A stretch of 64,000 bases of DNA, taken from assembly GCF_001662075.1 (NCBI RefSeq), contig NZ_LYPL01000022.1, positions 16,242 through 80,241 on the forward strand. Direction: 5' to 3'. Position 1 is the stretch's first letter; every line of letters starts with the position of its first letter. The notes below the pieces were generated by a model. It did no database searches and was not told the origin of the DNA. It saw nothing but the letters and a program-made list of their open reading frames with translations. A program made the position numbers and the translations under genes. Shown here piece by piece: positions 45,371-53,149 of the stretch. This DNA is from Rhizobium bangladeshense (GTDB lineage: Bacteria; Pseudomonadota; Alphaproteobacteria; Rhizobiales; Rhizobiaceae).

Positions 45371-46159
45371 TCAGTCGAGACGCATGTCGATGCCGCACTT
45401 CGACATATAGTGTTTCGCCTCACTGACGGAATAGGTGCCGAAGTGGAAGATCGAGGCGGCGAGCACGGCATTGGCATGACCTTCCTTCACCCCGGCGACG
45501 AGGTCGTCGAGATCGCCGACACCGCCGGAGGCGATGACGGGCACGCGCACCGCGTCGGCGATCGTCCGGGTCAGTTCCAGATCGTAGCCGACCTTGGTGC
45601 CGTCGCGGTCCATCGACGTGACCAGAAGCTCGCCGGCGCCGCGCGTCACCATCTTCTGTGCGAATTCGACGGCGTCGATGCCGGTCGCGTTGCGGCCACC
45701 ATGCGTATAGATTTCCCAGGCGCTGAGATTGTCACCGCCGACCGCCTGCGTGAGCCGGCGCTTGGCGTCGATCGAGACGACGATGCACTGGTCGCCGAAC
45801 TTGTCGGCCGCCTCGGCAACGAAGTCGGGATTGCTGACCGCGGCCGAGTTGATCGAAACCTTGTCGGCGCCGCAGAGCAGCAGCCTGCGGATATCGGCGA
45901 TGGTGCGCACCCCGCCGCCGACCGTCAGCGGCATGAAGCACTGGTCGGCCGTGCGCGACACGACATCGAAGATCGTTTCGCGATTGTCCGATGAAGCGGT
46001 GATGTCGAGGAAGCAAAGTTCGTCGGCGCCGGCCGCATCATAGGCTTTCGCCGCTTCGACGGGATCGCCGGCATCGACGAGATTGAGGAAGTTGACGCCC
46101 TTGACGACGCGGCCGTCCTTGACGTCGAGGCAGGGGATGACACGGGCCTTGAGGGTCAT
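45371..46159 (-). CDS. hisF: Imidazole glycerol phosphate synthase subunit HisF
   Basis: HisF is the cyclase half of the synthase and receives ammonia from HisH. The 262-residue barrel has the catalytic D11 in IPCLDVKDGRVVKG, D-residue LVTSMDRDGT and the phosphate sites GGGVRT and ASGGVGD. It follows hisA directly with no gap (the ATG is at 46159 and the hisA stop begins at 46162). Confidence 0.97.
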   Translation of the reverse strand: MTLKARVIPCLDVKDGRVVKGVNFLNLVDAGDPVEAAKAYDAAGADELCFLDITASSDNRETIFDVVSRTADQCFMPLTVGGGVRTIADIRRLLLCGADKVSINSAAVSNPDFVAEAADKFGDQCIVVSIDAKRRLTQAVGGDNLSAWEIYTHGGRNATGIDAVEFAQKMVTRGAGELLVTSMDRDGTKVGYDLELTRTIADAVRVPVIASGGVGDLDDLVAGVKEGHANAVLAASIFHFGTYSVSEAKHYMSKCGIDMRLD

Positions 46160-46906
46160 TTAAGCGGTCTCCTTGGCCCTGCTGGCCTTGATCAGCGCCA
46201 GCGCTTCGGCCGGGTCGATCCGGCCGTCATAAAGCGCCCGGCCCGAAATCGCGCCTTCGAGCTTCTCTGCATCGGGTTCCAGCATGCGTCTGACGTCCGC
46301 GAGCGAGGCAAGACCGCCGGAGGCGATGACGGGAATGGAGACGGCACCGGCAAGTTCCAGCGTCGAAGCCCAGTTGATGCCGGCAAGGACGCCGTCGCGG
46401 TCGATATCAGTGTAGATGATCGCGGCGACGCCCGCGCCTTCGAATTTCTGGGCGAGCTCGATGACGCCGAGTTCGGAAGCCTCAGCCCAGCCTTCGACGG
46501 CCACCTTGCCGCCCTTGGCGTCGATGCCGACGGCGACGTGACCGGGAAATTTCCGGCAGGCCTCGATGACCAGATCAGGATTTCTCACCGCCACCGTGCC
46601 GAGAATGACGCGCCGCAGCCCGCGCGCGAGCCAGGCTTCGATATGATCGAGCGTGCGGATGCCGCCGCCGAGCTGCACCGGATTCTTCGTCGCCATGAGG
46701 ATCGCTTCGACGGCCTCGCCATTGGCCGAATGTCCCGCAAAGGCGCCGTCAAGATCGACCACATGCAGCCATTCGAAACCCTGCTCTTCGAAGGATTTCG
46801 CCTGGGCGGCCGGATCGGTGTTGTAGACCGTCGCCTGCTGCATGTCGCCGAGCTTCAGGCGGACGCATTGGCCGCCCTTCAGATCGATCGCGGGAAAAAG
46901 GATCAT
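46160..46906 (-). CDS. hisA: ProFAR isomerase HisA
   Basis: HisA isomerises the ProFAR intermediate of histidine synthesis. The 248-residue barrel starts ILFPAIDLKGGQCVRL (catalytic D8). GGGIRT, IYTDIDRDG and ASGGLASL follow. It lies six bases downstream of a gene for an unknown membrane protein within the his operon. Confidence 0.97.
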   Translation of the reverse strand: MILFPAIDLKGGQCVRLKLGDMQQATVYNTDPAAQAKSFEEQGFEWLHVVDLDGAFAGHSANGEAVEAILMATKNPVQLGGGIRTLDHIEAWLARGLRRVILGTVAVRNPDLVIEACRKFPGHVAVGIDAKGGKVAVEGWAEASELGVIELAQKFEGAGVAAIIYTDIDRDGVLAGINWASTLELAGAVSIPVIASGGLASLADVRRMLEPDAEKLEGAISGRALYDGRIDPAEALALIKASRAKETA

Positions 46907-46912
46907 GTCGTC

Positions 46913-47470
46913 TTACGTCCGTAAACTGGTCGATACCATCAGCGCATTCCACGCATCTACGATATCCGAGCGGAAAAAGACAGCGGCAATGGTGGCCGCG
47001 CCGAAAAGCAGAAGAAGCAGCAGGGTGACGGCAAAGCCGGCGCGAACCTGGCGCCAGAAGCCGAGGCGTCGCTTCATCGATTTCTCGATGTCGCGTACCT
47101 CCCGCAGCGCCTGGCTGTTGACGGCGGCGAGCCGTATTTCCGGCTCCATCGCTTCGACATAGGTTTCGGCATAACTGGCAAGGATCTGGGAGGCGCGGTC
47201 GCGCAGCGTATTGCGCAGGTCGGTCGAGAGATAATTGCCGGAGACGGCAGCAAGCTCGGCCTCGTTGGGCGAACGGCCGGCATTACGCTTGCGGTAGCTG
47301 AGCACGAAGTCGCGCTTCTGCCGCTCATAGAGGGCATAGGCAAGCAGGCCGATCAGATCGTCCTCGCCTTCGATATAAAATTCCAGCACGGCCTCGGTGA
47401 TGTCGCCGGCGTTGATGCCGTTGGCGCGCAGCTGCGAATTCTCGTTGCCGGCAAGGAATTCGTGGATCAT
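46913..47470 (-). CDS. Unknown protein with C-terminal membrane anchor, his operon
   Basis: I do not recognise this 185-residue protein. It has a mixed soluble domain (about 1-140) that includes ALYERQKRDFVLSYRKR. A single strong hydrophobic segment near 146-168 (AVTLLLLLLFGAATIAAVFF) and a short tail complete it, so it is probably tail-anchored in the inner membrane. Its start overlaps the preceding 60-codon gene by four bases (ATGA) and it ends six bases before hisA, so it is co-translated with histidine genes. No link to histidine chemistry is visible. Confidence 0.75.
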   Translation of the reverse strand: MIHEFLAGNENSQLRANGINAGDITEAVLEFYIEGEDDLIGLLAYALYERQKRDFVLSYRKRNAGRSPNEAELAAVSGNYLSTDLRNTLRDRASQILASYAETYVEAMEPEIRLAAVNSQALREVRDIEKSMKRRLGFWRQVRAGFAVTLLLLLLFGAATIAAVFFRSDIVDAWNALMVSTSLRT

Positions 47471-47649
47471 CGGTCCAGCCTTTCTTTCAGCGCCCTGGCC
47501 GCATTGGAAAGCGCTCTCCGGTGAATGGCCTCATCGACACGGCGGATGATCGTTCCATCGGGAAGCCGGATGTCCGAGAAGGGCGGCAGGCCCTCTCTGG
47601 AGGGTCTCAGCGTATAGAACACCTTGCCTGATTTCCGCGAAGCCGGCAT
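47467..47649 (-). CDS. Small unknown protein, his operon
   Basis: This 60-residue basic protein (ASRKSGKVFYTLRPSREG, then IRLPDGTIIRRVDEAI and a helical, arginine-rich C-terminus) matches no family I can name. The ATG at 47649 has a CAGGAG site eight bases upstream; an in-frame GTG at 47658 is weaker. The four-base overlap with the next gene and GC-rich third positions support real coding. It lies between hisH (52-base gap) and the membrane-anchored unknown gene. Confidence 0.65.
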   Translation of the reverse strand: MPASRKSGKVFYTLRPSREGLPPFSDIRLPDGTIIRRVDEAIHRRALSNAARALKERLDR

Positions 47650-47701
47650 CGAGCGCACTCCTGTTCCCGTGTTTTCATAAAGGGAAAATAAGGCGGCGGT
47701 A

Positions 47702-48352
47702 TTACGGGTTCCAGCGCAGGAAATTGGCGATCAGGGCGAGGCCGAGCTTCTGGCTCTTTTCCGGGTGAAACTGAGCGCCCACCATGTTGTCACGCCCGAC
47801 CAGAGCCGTCATCGGCCCGCCATAATCGACCGTCGCAATGACGTGGTCGGCATTTTCGGCGGCAAGATGGTAGGAATGCACGAAATAGGCGTGCAGGCCC
47901 TCGGAGCCCGTTGGAATGCCGTCGAACAGCGGATGTTCGCGCTTCAGATCGAGCGTGTTCCAGCCGATCTGCGGAATTTTCAGCGCGGAATCGTCAGGTG
48001 TCATCTCGATGACATCACCGGGGACCCAGCCGAAGCCGTGCGTCACCGTCTTCTCGAGGCCCCGCGAGGACATGAGCTGCATGCCGACGCAGATGCCGAG
48101 GAACGGCCGCGCCCTCTTTTCGACAGCCTCGATCAACACTTCGGCCATGCCGGGCACGGCATCGAGGCCGCGCCGGCAATCGGCATAGGCGCCGACCCCC
48201 GGAAGCACGATGCGATCGGCGGCGGCAACATTATCCGCTTTGTCGGTGAGATCGATCTGCGCATCGATGCCCGCCTCGCGCGCGGCCCGCTCAAAAGCCT
48301 TGGTGGCCGAGCGCAGATTGCCGGAACCATAGTCGATAATTGCGACGCGCAT
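47702..48352 (-). CDS. hisH: Imidazole glycerol phosphate synthase subunit HisH (glutaminase)
   Basis: HisH is the glutamine amidotransferase that feeds ammonia to HisF. The 216-residue class I glutaminase has the nucleophile in LGICVGMQLM, the histidine/glutamate pair in GAQFHPEKSQ, and starts VAIIDYGSGNLRS. It follows the DUF2628 gene by two bases. Confidence 0.97.
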   Translation of the reverse strand: MRVAIIDYGSGNLRSATKAFERAAREAGIDAQIDLTDKADNVAAADRIVLPGVGAYADCRRGLDAVPGMAEVLIEAVEKRARPFLGICVGMQLMSSRGLEKTVTHGFGWVPGDVIEMTPDDSALKIPQIGWNTLDLKREHPLFDGIPTGSEGLHAYFVHSYHLAAENADHVIATVDYGGPMTALVGRDNMVGAQFHPEKSQKLGLALIANFLRWNP

Positions 48353-48354
48353 CG

Positions 48355-48831
48355 TCAGCGTTCTCCATCAAAACCAAAGAGACCAAGCGATGTAGCCTGG
48401 CCATGCGGGCTGTTCGGTCGGGTCTTGTTCTCCCAACCCGGCACGGCGGCGTCCGTCTGAACCGCCTTATCGGAGAAGTAGACGTCTTCGGCAATGCCGA
48501 TCGTATCGGCCGCAATGAGTGCGTCTTCGTTCCAGCCGCGGCGGGCGAGGTTGCGAACACGAAGGTTCTGGCCCTCCAGACCGACCAGCAGGTTCACGCC
48601 CAGCGTGATTGCCGCTCCCGCCGGCCAGAAACCCGGTTCGTCCATCAGCGCACCGCCGATTGCCTGCACCAGAAAGGCCGCTGCCGCGTATAGCCACAGC
48701 CGATGGATGAGCAGCCAGACCCATGGAAACAGCAAGCCGAGCCATGTGAAGCCGTCGCGGATCACTCGCGTCTCGTCAAGGCGAGTGCCTGCGCTGCCGG
48801 GCGGCGTCAGAAAAATATAGCTGGATGTCAT
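48355..48831 (-). CDS. DUF2628 family membrane protein
   Basis: This 158-residue protein of unknown function is found in rhizobial his operons. It has two or three hydrophobic segments (about 29-47 with FTWLGLLFPWVWLLIH, 50-65, 75-90), a GRR/RGW-type motif (LARRGWNEDALIAAD) and a polar C-terminal tail. I start at the ATG at 48831, behind a GGAG-like site. It sits between hisB (22-base gap) and hisH (2-base gap), so it is surely cotranscribed with them. Confidence 0.82.
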   Translation of the reverse strand: MTSSYIFLTPPGSAGTRLDETRVIRDGFTWLGLLFPWVWLLIHRLWLYAAAAFLVQAIGGALMDEPGFWPAGAAITLGVNLLVGLEGQNLRVRNLARRGWNEDALIAADTIGIAEDVYFSDKAVQTDAAVPGWENKTRPNSPHGQATSLGLFGFDGER

Positions 48832-48853
48832 TGTCGCCGCTCCCTTGAGAGGC

Positions 48854-49462
48854 TCAGACGAGCGTGCCCTTGGTCGAGGGAACACGGCCCGCCTGTCTCG
48901 GATCGATCTCTGTCGCCGTGCGCAATGCGCGGGCGACGGCCTTGAAGCATGTCTCGGCAATATGGTGGTTGTTGGCGCCATAATGGTTGAGAATATGCAA
49001 GGTGATGCCGGCATTCTGGGCGAGCGCCTGGAAGAATTCGCGGACGAGTTCGGTGTCGAAGGCGCCGATTTTCGGCGCGCTGAAGACGACGTTCCAGACG
49101 AGGAACGGCCGGCCGGAAAGATCGACCGCTGCCTTGGTCATCGTCTCGTCCATGGCAAGATCGATCGATGCATAGCGGGTGATGCCACGCCGGTCGCCGA
49201 GCGCCTTGGAGATCGCCTGGCCGATCGCAATGCCGGTATCCTCGACCGTATGATGGTCGTCGATATGCAGGTCGCCCTTGGCGTCGATTTCCATGTCGAT
49301 GAGGGAATGCCGCGAAAGCTGGTCGAGCATGTGGTCGAAGAAGCCGACGCCGGTCGAAATCTTCGATTTGCCGGTGCCGTCGAGATTGACGGAAACGGAA
49401 ATCGAGGTCTCGTTGGTCTTGCGGGAAACGCTGCCCGTGCGGCTTGCTGCGGTCTCGGCCAT
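48854..49462 (-). CDS. hisB: Imidazoleglycerol-phosphate dehydratase
   Basis: HisB dehydrates imidazole glycerol phosphate. The 202-residue enzyme is the stand-alone dehydratase, without the phosphatase domain fused in enterics. It has the manganese-binding GFFDHMLDQLSRH, DDHHTVED and HHIAETCFKA. The ATG at 49462 is used (MAETAASRTG); an ATG four codons upstream is also possible. It is the first gene of the minus-strand hisB-DUF2628-hisH-unknowns-hisA-hisF-hisE-coaA run and is divergent from hslV. Confidence 0.96.
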   Translation of the reverse strand: MAETAASRTGSVSRKTNETSISVSVNLDGTGKSKISTGVGFFDHMLDQLSRHSLIDMEIDAKGDLHIDDHHTVEDTGIAIGQAISKALGDRRGITRYASIDLAMDETMTKAAVDLSGRPFLVWNVVFSAPKIGAFDTELVREFFQALAQNAGITLHILNHYGANNHHIAETCFKAVARALRTATEIDPRQAGRVPSTKGTLV

Positions 49463-49546
49463 TTGGCCCTCCATCGGAATAAGGCCGTTCCTTATCAGGC
49501 GCATCGGCAAATATCCAGAAGCCGGTGAAGAGAAAAGCCGGCCCAT

Positions 49547-49574
49547 TTGCAATCGGCTCCGGCCTGCTTACATA
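49547..49574 (+). promoter_or_regulatory. Possible hslV promoter
   Basis: TTGCAA (49547-49552) and TACATA (49569-49574) are spaced 16 bases apart, ending 62 bases before hslV in the hisB-hslV divergent gap (49463-49636). hslVU is usually heat-inducible, but I cannot tell a housekeeping from a heat-shock promoter here. Confidence 0.3.
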
Positions 49575-49636
49575 GGGCCCAACAAGGCCGATGTGCGGTC
49601 GGGTAAAAGCCCGCGTGATGGGCAGACAGGTGTTTT

Positions 49637-50164
49637 ATGACAACGATCATTACTGTTCGAAAAGGCGGCAAGGTGGTGATGGCGGGCGACGGCCAGGTGA
49701 GCCTCGGCCAGACCGTGATGAAGGGCAATGCCCGCAAAGTGCGCCGCATCGGCAAGGGCGAAGTAATCGCCGGTTTTGCTGGCGCCACCGCCGATGCCTT
49801 CACGCTGCTCGAAAGGCTTGAAAAGAAGCTGGAGCAATATCCCGGCCAACTGATGCGCGCCGCCGTCGAGCTCGCCAAGGACTGGCGCACCGACAAATAC
49901 CTGCGTAATCTCGAAGCCATGATGCTCGTCGCCGACAAGTCGATTACGCTCGCGATCACCGGCAACGGCGACGTGCTGGAGCCGGAACACGGCACGACGG
50001 CGATCGGTTCGGGCGGCAATTTTGCCCTCGCGGCCGCACTGGCACTCATGGATACCGACAAATCGGCCGAAGAGATCGCCCGCCGCGCTCTCGATATCGC
50101 GGCCGACATCTGCGTCTACACGAACCATAATGTCGTGATGGAATTGCTGGATGCCGAAGGCTGA
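49637..50164 (+). CDS. hslV: ATP-dependent protease subunit HslV
   Basis: HslV is the proteolytic subunit of the HslUV (ClpYQ) protease. The 175-residue protein has the N-terminal nucleophile threonine exposed after methionine removal (MTTIITVRKGG), GDGQVSLGQTVMK and IGSGGNFALAAA. The start is fixed by that threonine. It overlaps the acetyltransferase gene by 14 bases. Confidence 0.96.
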   Translation: MTTIITVRKGGKVVMAGDGQVSLGQTVMKGNARKVRRIGKGEVIAGFAGATADAFTLLERLEKKLEQYPGQLMRAAVELAKDWRTDKYLRNLEAMMLVADKSITLAITGNGDVLEPEHGTTAIGSGGNFALAAALALMDTDKSAEEIARRALDIAADICVYTNHNVVMELLDAEG

Positions 50165-50663
50165 ACCCTATGCCTTCCGGCCGCTTGCCGTGGCTGATCT
50201 GCCGCTCCTCGCCAAATGGCTGGAAAGCCGACATGTCAGGCGCTGGTGGCGCGATCCGGCCGAGGCGCTGGCTTCAATGGCAGAGCATATCGAGACGGCC
50301 TCCGTCTCTTGCTTCATCGTCACGCTGAATGGAAAGGACTTCGCCTTTATTCAGGCGGCCAATCTCGACGACGAGGACGATGAAGCGCTCGCCGGCCAGC
50401 CGAAGGGCACCTACGGCATCGACCAGTTCATCGGCATAGAGGAGCTTGTTGGCAAGGGTCACGGACCGGCCTTTATGATAGGGTTCTGCGATATGCTCTT
50501 TGCAAAGGGCGCGCAGCGGATCCTTGTCGATCCGCATCCTGACAATGTGTTCGCAATCAGAGCCTATACCAAGGCGGGCTTTCAAGGACTTGGCGAAACA
50601 ACGACTAATTACGGCCGGGCGCTGTTGATGGCCCTGGACCGCCAGGAGAATGATACGCAATGA
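50151..50663 (+). CDS. GNAT-family acetyltransferase between hslV and hslU
   Basis: This 170-residue protein resembles the AAC(6')/IucB-type branch of the GNAT fold: AFRPLAVADLPLLAKWLE at the start, GIDQFIGIEELVGKGHG with the acetyl-CoA loop near 95-110, and DPHPDNVFAIRAYTKAGF at the C-terminal end. The substrate is unknown; resistance to aminoglycosides should not be assumed. It overlaps hslV by 14 bases and hslU by four, so it is translated as part of the protease operon. Confidence 0.88.
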   Translation: MPKAEPYAFRPLAVADLPLLAKWLESRHVRRWWRDPAEALASMAEHIETASVSCFIVTLNGKDFAFIQAANLDDEDDEALAGQPKGTYGIDQFIGIEELVGKGHGPAFMIGFCDMLFAKGAQRILVDPHPDNVFAIRAYTKAGFQGLGETTTNYGRALLMALDRQENDTQ

Positions 50664-51967
50664 CCACCTTTTCCCCCCGCGAGATCGTTTCCGAACTCGA
50701 TCGCTACATCATCGGCCAGCATGACGCCAAACGTGCCGTTGCGATTGCGCTGCGCAATCGCTGGCGCCGCCAGCAGCTCGACCCGAGCCTGCGAGACGAA
50801 GTCATGCCGAAGAACATCCTGATGATCGGCCCGACCGGCGTCGGCAAAACGGAGATCTCCCGCCGCCTGGCAAAACTCGCCGGCGCGCCCTTCATCAAGG
50901 TGGAGGCCACCAAATTCACCGAGGTCGGCTATGTCGGCCGCGATGTCGAGCAGATCATCCGCGACCTGGTCGAAGTCGGCATCGGCCTGGTGCGCGAAAA
51001 GAAGCGGGCCGAGGTCCAGGCCAAGGCGCATGTGAGCGCCGAGGAGCGTGTCCTCGATGCGCTGGTCGGCACCACCGCGTCGCCCGCCACCCGCGAAAAC
51101 TTCCGCAAGAAGCTGAGGGACGGAGAACTCGACGACAAGGAAATCGACATCGAAGTGGCCGATACCGGTACCGGCATGGGCGGCTTCGAGATCCCCGGCA
51201 TGCCGGGCGCCAATATCGGCGTGCTCAATTTGTCGGAAATGTTCGGCAAGGCGATGGGCGGGCGCACCAAGAAGGTCCGCACGACGGTCAAGGCTTCCTA
51301 TACCGATCTGATCCGCGACGAATCCGACAAGCTGATCGACAATGAAGTGATCCAGCGCGAGGCCGTTCGTTCGACCGAGAATGACGGCATCGTCTTCCTC
51401 GACGAAATCGACAAGATCGCCGCCCGCGACGGCGGCATGGGTGCCGGTGTTTCTCGCGAAGGCGTGCAGCGCGACCTGCTGCCGCTCGTCGAAGGCACGA
51501 CCGTCTCGACCAAATACGGGCCTGTGAAGACCGACCATATCCTTTTCATCGCCTCCGGCGCCTTCCATGTCTCCAAGCCTTCGGATCTTCTTCCGGAACT
51601 GCAGGGCCGCCTGCCGATTCGCGTCGAGTTGCGGGCGCTGAACAAGGAGGATTTCCGCCGGATCCTGACCGAGACGGAGGCGAGCCTCATCCGCCAGTAT
51701 CGGGCGCTGATGGAAACCGAAAGCCTGAGCCTCGATTTCACCGAAGACGCGATCGACGCGCTGGCCGATGTCGCGGTGCATCTGAACTCCTCCGTCGAAA
51801 ATATCGGCGCGCGCCGCCTGCAGACGGTGATGGAGCGCGTCCTGGACGATATTTCCTACAACGCCCCGGATCGCGGCGGCACGGCCATCACCATCGATGC
51901 CGCCTATGTGCGTGAACATGTCGGCGATCTCGCGCAGAATACCGACCTCTCGCGCTTCATTCTGTGA
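50660..51967 (+). CDS. hslU: ATP-dependent protease ATPase subunit HslU
   Basis: HslU is the AAA+ unfoldase that feeds HslV. The 435-residue protein begins with the typical FSPREIVSELDRYIIGQ. Walker A is GPTGVGKT at 57-64, the Walker B region is IVFLDEIDKIA, GRLPIRVEL follows, and it ends DLSRFIL. Its start overlaps the GNAT gene by four bases. A terminator follows. Confidence 0.97.
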   Translation: MTTFSPREIVSELDRYIIGQHDAKRAVAIALRNRWRRQQLDPSLRDEVMPKNILMIGPTGVGKTEISRRLAKLAGAPFIKVEATKFTEVGYVGRDVEQIIRDLVEVGIGLVREKKRAEVQAKAHVSAEERVLDALVGTTASPATRENFRKKLRDGELDDKEIDIEVADTGTGMGGFEIPGMPGANIGVLNLSEMFGKAMGGRTKKVRTTVKASYTDLIRDESDKLIDNEVIQREAVRSTENDGIVFLDEIDKIAARDGGMGAGVSREGVQRDLLPLVEGTTVSTKYGPVKTDHILFIASGAFHVSKPSDLLPELQGRLPIRVELRALNKEDFRRILTETEASLIRQYRALMETESLSLDFTEDAIDALADVAVHLNSSVENIGARRLQTVMERVLDDISYNAPDRGGTAITIDAAYVREHVGDLAQNTDLSRFIL

Positions 51968-52034
51968 TCTCGGCGCATCGGTGCATGTCTTTGCCGATGT
52001 GAATGACGGATTGTGACGACTCCAGTCTCGACAG

Positions 52035-52067
52035 CGGGCCTTTTACTTTCTAGTGAAGGCCCGTTTT
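52035..52067 (+). terminator. Intrinsic terminator after hslU
   Basis: An 8-bp stem (CGGGCCTT with AAGGCCCG), extended by three more pairs after a bulge, is followed by TTTTGTTTT. It lies 68 bases beyond the hslU stop. Confidence 0.8.
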
Positions 52068-52154
52068 GTTTTCCGCTGCGGCTTTATTCGGCCAAGATTC
52101 TGGTCCAGTCAGCCGCATCGCAAGCAGGACGATAAACGGACGGGATAGCGGATC

Positions 52155-53102
52155 GTGCGACGCCTTTTGACAAGCCTTTTGATTGCCGCTGCCCTGGTGA
52201 ATTCGACGCCGGCCTTCGCCATGCAGACGGTTCCGGCGGGCAACCGTCACGTCGAGCAGCCTGATATTCCGGGCGCTTCCGTCCGCCGCACCAAGGGTAC
52301 CAAGAGCAGCTTCGATCTGAAATACGAGAAGGTCCATGAGCTGCTGGCGACCGATCGCGAGCTGATGGCCAAGATCCGCAAGGTCTCCAGCGCTTACGGC
52401 ATCAATCCCATCCATGTCATCGGCGCCATCGTCGGCGAACACACCTATAATGTCGACGCCTACGACCGGCTGCAGGCCTATTACGTCAAGGCCGCCTCCT
52501 ATGCCGGAGAAAGCTTCCGCTTCGCCTATGACGGCGAAAACGTCGATGATTTCGTGGCGCGGCCGCAATTTGCTCAGTGCAGGGGCAAGAGCGATTCCTA
52601 TACGCTCTGGTCCTGCCGGGAAGATGTCTGGGAAAGCGATTTTCGCGGCAAGACGGTCGGCGGCCAGAGCTTCCCCAATAACCGCTTCAGCGCGGTCTTC
52701 TTCCAGCCCTTTTATGCTGGCCAGACTTTCGGCCTTGGCCAGGTCAATCCGCTGACGGCGCTGATGCTCTCCGATCTCGTCAGTCGCGTGTCGGGTTATC
52801 CCAAGCTGAACGAGAAGAATGCCGGCGCCGTTTACAGGGCGATCATGGACCCCGATATCTCGCTCGCCTTCGTCGCCGCTTCCATCCGCAGGTCGATCGA
52901 CGACTATAAGGAGATTGCCGGTATGGATATCTCGGGCAATCCCGGCCTGACGGCGACGCTTTATAATGTCGGCAATTCGCGCCAGCGCGCCGTCGCACTC
53001 GCTGCGAAAAACCGTTCTTCCGGTGCGACCGTTTGGCCCGAAGAGAATTATTACGGCTGGCTGATCAACGACAAGCTGGACGAACTCAAGGGCCTGCTCT
53101 AG
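52155..53102 (+). CDS. DUF1402 family exported protein
   Basis: This 315-residue protein is of the rhizobial DUF1402 family, function unknown. It has a clear signal peptide (RRLLTSLLIAAALVNSTPAFA, cleavage near 22) and is probably periplasmic. The region around 75-120 (IRKVSSAYGINPIHVIGAIVGEHTYN) and TFGLGQVNPLTALM recall the glutamate and GLGQ regions of lytic transglycosylases, so a wall-related role is possible but unproven. The start is GTG at 52155. It ends 47 bases before the P450 gene. Confidence 0.8.
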   Translation: MRRLLTSLLIAAALVNSTPAFAMQTVPAGNRHVEQPDIPGASVRRTKGTKSSFDLKYEKVHELLATDRELMAKIRKVSSAYGINPIHVIGAIVGEHTYNVDAYDRLQAYYVKAASYAGESFRFAYDGENVDDFVARPQFAQCRGKSDSYTLWSCREDVWESDFRGKTVGGQSFPNNRFSAVFFQPFYAGQTFGLGQVNPLTALMLSDLVSRVSGYPKLNEKNAGAVYRAIMDPDISLAFVAASIRRSIDDYKEIAGMDISGNPGLTATLYNVGNSRQRAVALAAKNRSSGATVWPEENYYGWLINDKLDELKGLL

Positions 53103-53149
53103 CTTCAAGCCTGACGGGAAGCGCTGATCTTCCCCGAAAGGCTTTTCCG

